From: Nonomuraea angiospora
GTDB lineage: Bacteria; Actinomycetota; Actinomycetes; Streptosporangiales; Streptosporangiaceae
Assembly (NCBI RefSeq): GCF_014873145.1
Contig: NZ_JADBEK010000001.1
Coordinates: forward strand, 10,850,001 to 10,914,000
Length of the DNA stretch: 64,000 bases
Direction: 5' to 3'
Shown here: one piece after another, positions 58,415-64,000 of the stretch
How the letters are laid out: the number at the start of each line of letters is the position of its first letter
Position numbering within the stretch: position 1 is the stretch's first letter
The notes under the pieces: generated by a model
Told to the model about the DNA's origin: nothing
What the model saw: the letters and a program-made list of their open reading frames with translations, nothing else
Databases searched by the model: none
Program-made: the position numbers and the translations under genes

Positions 58415-60360
58415 AACCGCTCGCCCGAGCCCTGCTGGTGTGCGCCCTCGCCCTGCTCGGAGCCGCCCCCCTCCCGGTGAACCCGGCGCACGCGCTCGCC
58501 GAGTTCAACGTGCGCGACTACGGCGCCACCGGCAACGGCTCGACCAACGACGACGACGCCATCGACCGCGCCATCAACGCCGCGAGCGCGGCCCCCGGCG
58601 GCACCGTCGTCCTGCCCTCCGGCCGCTACCGGGCCCGCACCATCCACCTGAAGTCCAACGTCACGATCAGGCTCGACTCCGGCGCGACCCTCCTGGCCGC
58701 GAGCAGCGGCATGGACGCCGCCGAGTCCAACCCCAACGACGACTACCAGGACTACGGCCACAGCCACTTCCACAACTCGCTCATGTGGGGCAGCGGCATC
58801 ACCGGCTTCCACCTCACCGGCACCGGCACGATCGACGGCGACGGCAACCTCATCACCGGCAACCCGTCCTCCGGCCAGGCCGACAAGGCGCTGACCCTCA
58901 CCGAGTGCTCGAACGTCAGCCTCGAAGGCGTCACGTTCCGGCGCGGCGGCCACTTCGCCGCCCTGATCAACGGCTGCCACGACGTCACGGTCGACAACCT
59001 CAAGACGATCAACTCCAGCAGCGGCGTGCGCGACGGCATCAACCTGATCAACAGCTGGAACGTCACGGTCACGAACAGCCGCATCGAGGCCAGCGACGAC
59101 GCCCTGGTGTTCAAGAGCGACTACGCGCTCGGCCACACCTACACCAGCCAGAACGTCCGCGTGCGCGACACCACCGTCTACTCGCACGAGAACAACGCGC
59201 TCCAGTTCGGGTCGGAGACCTGCGGGAGCTTCCGCGACTTCCGGTTCGACAACATCACCGTGCTGGGCGCGGGCAAGGCCGGCATCGGCATCGTCTCCAT
59301 GGACGGCGCGATCATCGAGGACGTCCACTACGACAACGTGACGCTCACCAAGACCACGTCGCCATTCTTCTTCAAGATCGGTGAGCGGAAGCGCTGCCCC
59401 GGCTCGCCCCCCGCCGGACGGATCCGAAATATCACGATCTCCAATGTGACCGGGACCGACCTGACCGCGCCCGTGGTCACCGGCACGGTGGGCGCCTCCG
59501 ACTACACCAGCACGCTGACCGGCACGCCGTCCGTGGACCTCGGCCCCGGCATCACGTTCCAGAACGTCGACCTGACCGTCCCCGGCGGCCACCCCGCCTC
59601 GGAGGCGACCCGGGTGCCCGGCGAGTTCCTCACCACCTACCCGCCGCGCGACTACGGCGCGCGCCCCTCGTACGGCTACTGGATCAGGCACGCCACCGGC
59701 ATCACGCTCAACGGCGAGACCCGGTTCGAGGACAACGACAACCGGCCCTACGCGATCGCCGACGACGCCTCCGACGTGCGGGTGGACGGCGTCGTCGCGC
59801 AGCGCGGCAGCGGCAGCGCCTACGACGTCGGGTTCAGCGGCGTCAGCGGCTACGCCGTGCGCGACAGCGCCGACACCTCCGGCGGCGCGCTGCGCGTGCG
59901 CGCCACCAACTCCACGCCCGTCCCCGGCACCCCCGACAGCCTGTACGCCGAGGCGGAGGCGGGCACGGTCACCGCCCCCATGCAGACGGCCGCCGACCAG
60001 GCCGCGTCCGGCGGCTCGTACGTGACCGTCGCCGCCGGCAACAACAGCAAGTCCAGCGCACCCTCCACCGGCTGGACCACGATCCCGTTCACGGTCGAGC
60101 ACGACGGCACGTTCGCCGTCTGGGCCCGCGTGATCGCCGCCAACGACGGCGACGACTCGTTCTGGGTGCGCTCGGGCACCGGCTCGTGGACGAACTGGAA
60201 CAACATCCCGATCGGCGCCTCCTGGCACTGGGCCAAGCTGCCCGTCACGTACGACCTGGCGGCCGGAGCGCGCACGATCACCTTCGCCTACCGCGAGGAC
60301 GGCGCCCGCCTCGACCGGGTGGCCATCAGCAGCGACCCCGCCTTCGATCCCGGATCCTAG
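58411..60360 (+). CDS. GH28-like beta-helix enzyme with C-terminal carbohydrate-binding domain
   Basis: 649 aa, ATG 58411 overlapping the previous stop. Sec signal 1-30, then a beta-helix (about 30-510) starting FNVRDYGATGNGSTNDDDAI, with SSGVRDGINLIN, RIEASDDALVFKSD (catalytic-type Asp pair) and NNALQFGSETCG. The C-terminal domain (about 512-645, LYAEAEAGTVTAPMQTAADQ) is a different CBM-like beta-sandwich from the CBM35 of its neighbours. It is more distant from copies A and B and likely has another substrate, for example rhamnogalacturonan or a side chain. Confidence 0.87.
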   Translation: MKPLARALLVCALALLGAAPLPVNPAHALAEFNVRDYGATGNGSTNDDDAIDRAINAASAAPGGTVVLPSGRYRARTIHLKSNVTIRLDSGATLLAASSGMDAAESNPNDDYQDYGHSHFHNSLMWGSGITGFHLTGTGTIDGDGNLITGNPSSGQADKALTLTECSNVSLEGVTFRRGGHFAALINGCHDVTVDNLKTINSSSGVRDGINLINSWNVTVTNSRIEASDDALVFKSDYALGHTYTSQNVRVRDTTVYSHENNALQFGSETCGSFRDFRFDNITVLGAGKAGIGIVSMDGAIIEDVHYDNVTLTKTTSPFFFKIGERKRCPGSPPAGRIRNITISNVTGTDLTAPVVTGTVGASDYTSTLTGTPSVDLGPGITFQNVDLTVPGGHPASEATRVPGEFLTTYPPRDYGARPSYGYWIRHATGITLNGETRFEDNDNRPYAIADDASDVRVDGVVAQRGSGSAYDVGFSGVSGYAVRDSADTSGGALRVRATNSTPVPGTPDSLYAEAEAGTVTAPMQTAADQAASGGSYVTVAAGNNSKSSAPSTGWTTIPFTVEHDGTFAVWARVIAANDGDDSFWVRSGTGSWTNWNNIPIGASWHWAKLPVTYDLAAGARTITFAYREDGARLDRVAISSDPAFDPGS

Positions 60361-60370
60361 GAGACGCACC

Positions 60371-62503
60371 ATGAGACGAACGGCGACGCTCGCCGTCCTG
60401 GCGCTTCTGCTCGGCCTGCTCACCGCCGCCCCGGCGCGGGCCGACCTGCAACACCCGCGCCAGGCGTTCCTGCGCAACTCGATCGCCGGCCTCTTCCTGC
60501 ACTGGGGCGAGCGGACCTCGCCGCAGCACACCAGCTGCAGCGCGTGGGAGGCCGACGTCACCAACGGCGGCTGGAGCGCCTCCTACTGGGTGAACGAGGC
60601 CAAGAAGCTGCACGCCCAGTACATCGTGCTGGCCACCTTCCACAGCCGGCTCGGCTACGCCCGGCCGTACCCGTCGGCGATCCCGGGCTCCTGCCGCACC
60701 ACGCGGGACTTCCTCGGCGAGCTGATCGACGCCGCCGACGCGCAGGGCCTGAAGGTCATCAACTACATGACCGACGACCCGCAGTGGCACAACGAGGGCC
60801 TGTCGTCGGGGTCGTGGCTCAACTCCTCGGCCTTCTCCGGTTACGTCGGCCACGACGTGGACCTGACCACCCGCGACGGGTTCGGGGAGTTCAGCTACCT
60901 GCAGTTCTTCGAGCAGATGCAGCGCTATCCCAAGCTCGCCGGGTTCTGGATCGACAACGACAACGCCTACTGGGAGCGCAACGACCTGTACGCCAAGATC
61001 TACCAGCAGCGCCCCGACATGACGATCTCGAACAACAACGAAGACACGCCGATCATGGACATGATCAGCAACGAGCAGAAGACCGGCATGACGCCGTCGT
61101 ACGACTATCCGCAGGCGGTCTACACGGCGCTGCCCCGGCTGATCGAGGCCGACTTCAAGCTGCCGACCGGCGGCCCCTGGTGGTACGGCGGCTCCGACCA
61201 GGCCGTGGACCGCAAGCTCACCCTCGGGCGGCTCATCACGAACGCGGGTTCGTCGGTCAAGGCGCTGATGGCCGAGACGGCCATGGTCAACGGCCGCTTC
61301 CCGGCGCAGCAGGCCGACTTCAACAACTTCGCGAACACGTACCTGTCGGCCATCTGGGAGTCGCTCGGCGGCACGGAAGGCGGCGGCTACATGTTCGGCG
61401 GGCTCAAGCCGGGCTTCTGGAACAACGGCGCGCACGGCGTGACCACCGTCGCCAAGAGCGACCCCGACCGGCACTACATCCACGTGATCACGCCGCCGTC
61501 CGGCAGCACGCTGTCGCTGCGCGACAACGGCTACCGGGTCAGCGCGGTGACGAACCTGCGCACGGGCGCGCCGGTCGCGTTCACGCAGTCGGGCGGCACG
61601 CTGACGCTCAGCGGGATCTCGAGCTGGGACCAGTACGACACCGTCTTCAAGGTCGTCACCAGCGGCCGTCAGGGCGTCTACACCGGCGTCACGCTCTCGG
61701 CGAGCTCGTCCACCAGCGGCCACGGCGCGGCGGCGGCGGGCGACGGCAACTACCTGACCTACTGGGACAGCGACGCCGCCGAGCCCGCGCGGCTCACCTT
61801 CGACCTGGGCTCCGCCAAGCCCGTCCAGTATCTGGCGATCAACCAGCGGGAGGACTCCACCGTCTACCCGTCGTCCGGGTCGGCGCGGATCTCCGACTAC
61901 CAGGTACACGTCAGCAACGACGGCTCGACCTGGGGGAGCGCGGTCAAGACCGGGACCGTGCCGAACGCCCGCGGCGTCCAGTTCATCGACCTGAACGGGG
62001 TCAACGCCCGCTACGTCCGGCTCTCCAAGACCGGGCACCACGGCGTCGCCCGCTGGCGGGTGGACGAGGCGTGGGTCGGTGGCCGGTACGCGGGCGGCGG
62101 CGGCTCCACCGGCACCCGCTACGAGGCCGAGAACGCGACGATCTCGCAGGGCGCCGTCGAGTCCAACCACGCGGGCTACTCCGGCACCGGCTTCGTCAAC
62201 GGCGACAACGTCACCGGCGCCTACACCGAGTGGACGATCAACGCGCCCGCGGCCGGAACCGCCACGATCGCGCTGCGCTACGCCAACGGGACGACGACCA
62301 GCCGCCCGGCGGCCGTCACCGTGAACGGCGGCGCCGCCCAGAACCGCGACTACCCCGGCACCGGCGCCTGGACCACCTGGGCGACCGACACGTTCACCGT
62401 CCAGCTCAACGCCGGGGCCAACACGCTGCGGGTGACCGCGACGACCGATGGCGGCAACCCCAACCTCGACTGCATCGACGTCACGACGGGAGGCGCCTCA
62501 TGA
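60371..62503 (+). CDS. GH29 alpha-L-fucosidase with CBM32-like and CBM35 modules
   Basis: 710 aa, ATG 60371 with AGGAGA, 10 bp after the previous stop. Signal 1-24; GH29 barrel about 28-440 with SIAGLFLHWGERTS and FWIDNDNAYWERND (nucleophile Asp); F5/8-type (CBM32-like) domain about 440-575 (LTFDLGSAKPVQYLAINQR); CBM35 about 583-708. The family releases alpha-L-fucose. Together with GH95 at 6480 it gives two unrelated secreted fucosidases in one window. Operon position ties it to pectin. Confidence 0.87.
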   Translation: MRRTATLAVLALLLGLLTAAPARADLQHPRQAFLRNSIAGLFLHWGERTSPQHTSCSAWEADVTNGGWSASYWVNEAKKLHAQYIVLATFHSRLGYARPYPSAIPGSCRTTRDFLGELIDAADAQGLKVINYMTDDPQWHNEGLSSGSWLNSSAFSGYVGHDVDLTTRDGFGEFSYLQFFEQMQRYPKLAGFWIDNDNAYWERNDLYAKIYQQRPDMTISNNNEDTPIMDMISNEQKTGMTPSYDYPQAVYTALPRLIEADFKLPTGGPWWYGGSDQAVDRKLTLGRLITNAGSSVKALMAETAMVNGRFPAQQADFNNFANTYLSAIWESLGGTEGGGYMFGGLKPGFWNNGAHGVTTVAKSDPDRHYIHVITPPSGSTLSLRDNGYRVSAVTNLRTGAPVAFTQSGGTLTLSGISSWDQYDTVFKVVTSGRQGVYTGVTLSASSSTSGHGAAAAGDGNYLTYWDSDAAEPARLTFDLGSAKPVQYLAINQREDSTVYPSSGSARISDYQVHVSNDGSTWGSAVKTGTVPNARGVQFIDLNGVNARYVRLSKTGHHGVARWRVDEAWVGGRYAGGGGSTGTRYEAENATISQGAVESNHAGYSGTGFVNGDNVTGAYTEWTINAPAAGTATIALRYANGTTTSRPAAVTVNGGAAQNRDYPGTGAWTTWATDTFTVQLNAGANTLRVTATTDGGNPNLDCIDVTTGGAS

Positions 62504-64000
62504 AAACGGTGCTCATGAAAGCGGGGCTCGCGGCGCTGGCGCTGGCCGCCACGTGCCTGGCCGTGCCCGCGGCACCGGCCGCCGCCTCGGACAACGGGCT
62601 GTCGATCAGGCCCGCGATGGGCTGGAGCAGCTGGAGCTTCGTCCGCCGCTGGCCCGACGAGACCAAGATGAAGGCCCAGGCGGACGCCCTGGTCAGCAGC
62701 GGGCTGGCCGACAAGGGCTACGTGTACGTCAACCTCGACGACTTCTACCAGAAGTGCGACTCCAACGGCTTCATGGTCGACGACTACGGCCGCTGGGCGG
62801 TCGACACCGCCAAGTTCCCGTCCGGGATCAAGGCGCTGGCCGACTACGTGCACGCCAAGGGGCTGAAGTTCGGCTTCTACGTCACCCCGGGGATCGCGAA
62901 GAACGCCGTCACCGCCAACAAGCCGATCGAGGGCACGTCGTACCACGCGCAGGACATCGCGGACACCTCGCAGACCCACAAGAACTACAACTGCAAGAAC
63001 ATGTACCGGCTCAAGTACTCCCACCCGGGTGCGCAGGCGTTCATCAACTCGTGGGCCGACCAGATGGCCTCCTGGGGCGTGGACTACCTCAAGATCGACG
63101 GCGTGGACGCGTCCACGGTCGCGGACGTGGAGGCGTGGGACAAGGCGCTGCGCCAGACCGGCCGGCCGATCAACTTCGCGCTCTCCAACAACCTGCCGAT
63201 CGCCCAGGCCACCACCTGGAAGCGGCTGGCCAACAGCTGGCGCACCCAGGGCGACGTCGAGTGCTACTGCGGCTCCGGCCCGAACGGCAGCGGCTACCCG
63301 CTCACCGACTGGTCGCACGTCGTCAGCCGGTTCAACTCGGCCGCCTCCTGGCAGCAGTACGCCGGTCCGGGCGGCTGGAACGACTACGACTCGCTGCAGA
63401 TCGGCAACGGCGACCAGGTCGGGCTCACCGCCGACCAGCGCCGCTCGCACATGACGCACTGGGCGATGGCCGCCAGCCCGCTGCTGCTCGGCACCGACCT
63501 GACCGCGCTCACCTCCGTCGACCTGGCGATGCTGAAGAACGACCGGCTCATCGCGGTCAACCAGGACGGCGTGGCCGCCCAGCGCGTCGTCAACAGCGGC
63601 GTCAACCAGGTGTGGCGCAAGCGGGAGGCCAACGGCGACTACATCGTCGCGCTCTACAACACCGGCACCTCGGGCAACTCCACGGTGAGCGTCACCTGGG
63701 CGCAGGCCGGCTTCAGCGGCCCGGCCGCCGTCACGAACCTGTGGTCGGGCGCCTCCGAGGGCACCGTCGCCTCCTCCTACAGCGCCACCCTGCGCCCAGG
63801 GGAGACCCGCCTCATCCGCGCCCGGCCGGCCGCCGCCGCGACCCGTTACGAGGCCGAGAACGCGACGATCTCGCAGGGCGCGGCCGAGTCGAACCACTCC
63901 GGCTTCTCCGGCACCGGGTTCGTCAACGCCGACAACGTGACCGGCTCTTACGTGGAGTTCACCGTGAACGCCGCCGAGGCCGGCTCGCGCACCGTCACCA
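62500..64000 (+). CDS. GH27 alpha-galactosidase or beta-L-arabinopyranosidase with CBM35 (partial)
   Basis: At least 500 aa; ATG 62500 overlaps the GH29 stop and the frame runs off the window. Signal peptide 1-31 (KAGLAALALAATCLAVPAA); GH27 barrel about 34-445 with IRPAMGWSSWSF, YVNLDDFYQK, VDYLKIDGVD (nucleophile Asp) and GGWNDYDSLQIGNG. CBM35 begins near residue 449 and is cut. GH27 includes alpha-galactosidases and, in Streptomyces, beta-L-arabinopyranosidase. The usual DDCW is DDFY here, so the specificity should not be assumed. Confidence 0.9.
   Translation, partial: MKTVLMKAGLAALALAATCLAVPAAPAAASDNGLSIRPAMGWSSWSFVRRWPDETKMKAQADALVSSGLADKGYVYVNLDDFYQKCDSNGFMVDDYGRWAVDTAKFPSGIKALADYVHAKGLKFGFYVTPGIAKNAVTANKPIEGTSYHAQDIADTSQTHKNYNCKNMYRLKYSHPGAQAFINSWADQMASWGVDYLKIDGVDASTVADVEAWDKALRQTGRPINFALSNNLPIAQATTWKRLANSWRTQGDVECYCGSGPNGSGYPLTDWSHVVSRFNSAASWQQYAGPGGWNDYDSLQIGNGDQVGLTADQRRSHMTHWAMAASPLLLGTDLTALTSVDLAMLKNDRLIAVNQDGVAAQRVVNSGVNQVWRKREANGDYIVALYNTGTSGNSTVSVTWAQAGFSGPAAVTNLWSGASEGTVASSYSATLRPGETRLIRARPAAAATRYEAENATISQGAAESNHSGFSGTGFVNADNVTGSYVEFTVNAAEAGSRTVT

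Larger units (their letters stand above)
50381..64000. repeat. Dispersed CBM35-encoding module, eight copies
   Basis: A 125-aa module starting YEAENATISQGVVESNHAG and ending PNLDYLEV is encoded at about 50381-50739 (leftward), 51209-51575, 51602-51967, 55018-55386, 56193-56564, 58040-58408, 62120-62490 and 63847 to the edge. It sits N-terminal in GH105 and the PQQ dehydrogenase and C-terminal in the others. The segment around GAGAACGCGACGATCTC is nearly identical in all, suggesting recent shuffling or gene conversion. Confidence 0.92.

Noticed and set aside
1..64000. tRNA, rRNA or integrase-bounded island
   Set aside because: Reading both strands by eye I found no tRNA cloverleaf, rRNA segment, integrase or att-like repeat. 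A tRNA/rRNA covariance scan would be decisive.

Overview
The window is very GC-rich, uses GTG and TTG starts freely, and packs many genes with 1-4 nt stop/start overlaps. Large secreted multi-modular carbohydrate enzymes, a SARP/AfsR-type regulator, snapalysin and TetR/GntR regulators point to a filamentous, soil-type actinomycete (Streptosporangiaceae such as Nonomuraea, or Streptomyces relatives). The genus is an inference. No tRNA, rRNA, CRISPR array, phage or complete insertion sequence was seen.

Layout. (1) 1-6.3 kb: a leftward carbohydrate ABC importer operon (lipoprotein, two permeases, no ATPase), followed by a cytosolic alpha/alpha-barrel-like protein and an RraA-type protein cut by the window edge. 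It faces a regulator that fuses an IS630-transposase-like HTH to a GntR/FCD protein. (2) 6.5-10.8 kb: secreted GH95 alpha-L-fucosidase, facing an aldo/keto reductase and an amidohydrolase-type lactonase that fit oxidative L-fucose breakdown. (3) 10.8-19.5 kb: two divergent operons around a tandem palindromic operator. Leftward lie GntR/FCD, enoyl-CoA hydratase, CaiB-type CoA transferase, a solute-binding-like protein without signal peptide, an SDR and a DUF4432 epimerase-like protein. Rightward lie an Asp/Glu-racemase-like protein, a RuBisCO-like protein and a DUF1537 sugar-acid kinase. (4) 19.6-27.4 kb: an SDR, an APH-like kinase, and a peptide/opine-class ABC importer with fused ATPases behind an attenuator-like leader.

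(5) 27.3-45.5 kb: mixed accessory genes. These are an NmrA/saccharopine-dehydrogenase-like pair with a divergent TetR, an I36-like inhibitor, a pectate-lyase-like remnant, TetR with an NTF2-like protein, a GH3 beta-glucosidase with a perfect CebR box, snapalysin, an ABC exporter, DoxX-like and TetR genes, a secreted HNH nuclease, a tripeptidyl-aminopeptidase-like hydrolase, a membrane-anchored unknown, STAS and ArsR-like proteins. (6) 45.6-49.2 kb: an AfsR/SARP regulator carrying a 15-bp in-frame tandem repeat, and a C39-like protease. (7) 49.3-64 kb: a secreted pectin/rhamnogalacturonan-type system. GH105 is divergent from a run of CBM35-PQQ dehydrogenase, GH28, polysaccharide lyase, GH28, GH28, GH29 and GH27 genes, most carrying a near-identical CBM35 module.

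Together the genes suggest a plant cell-wall degrader. Secreted enzymes release galacturonate, fucose, galactose or arabinopyranose and glucose; ABC importers take up products; and two oxidative or acid-sugar routes process them. Shared short palindromes (CATCNGATG and GAAACTTTC cores) upstream of distant clusters hint at common regulation.
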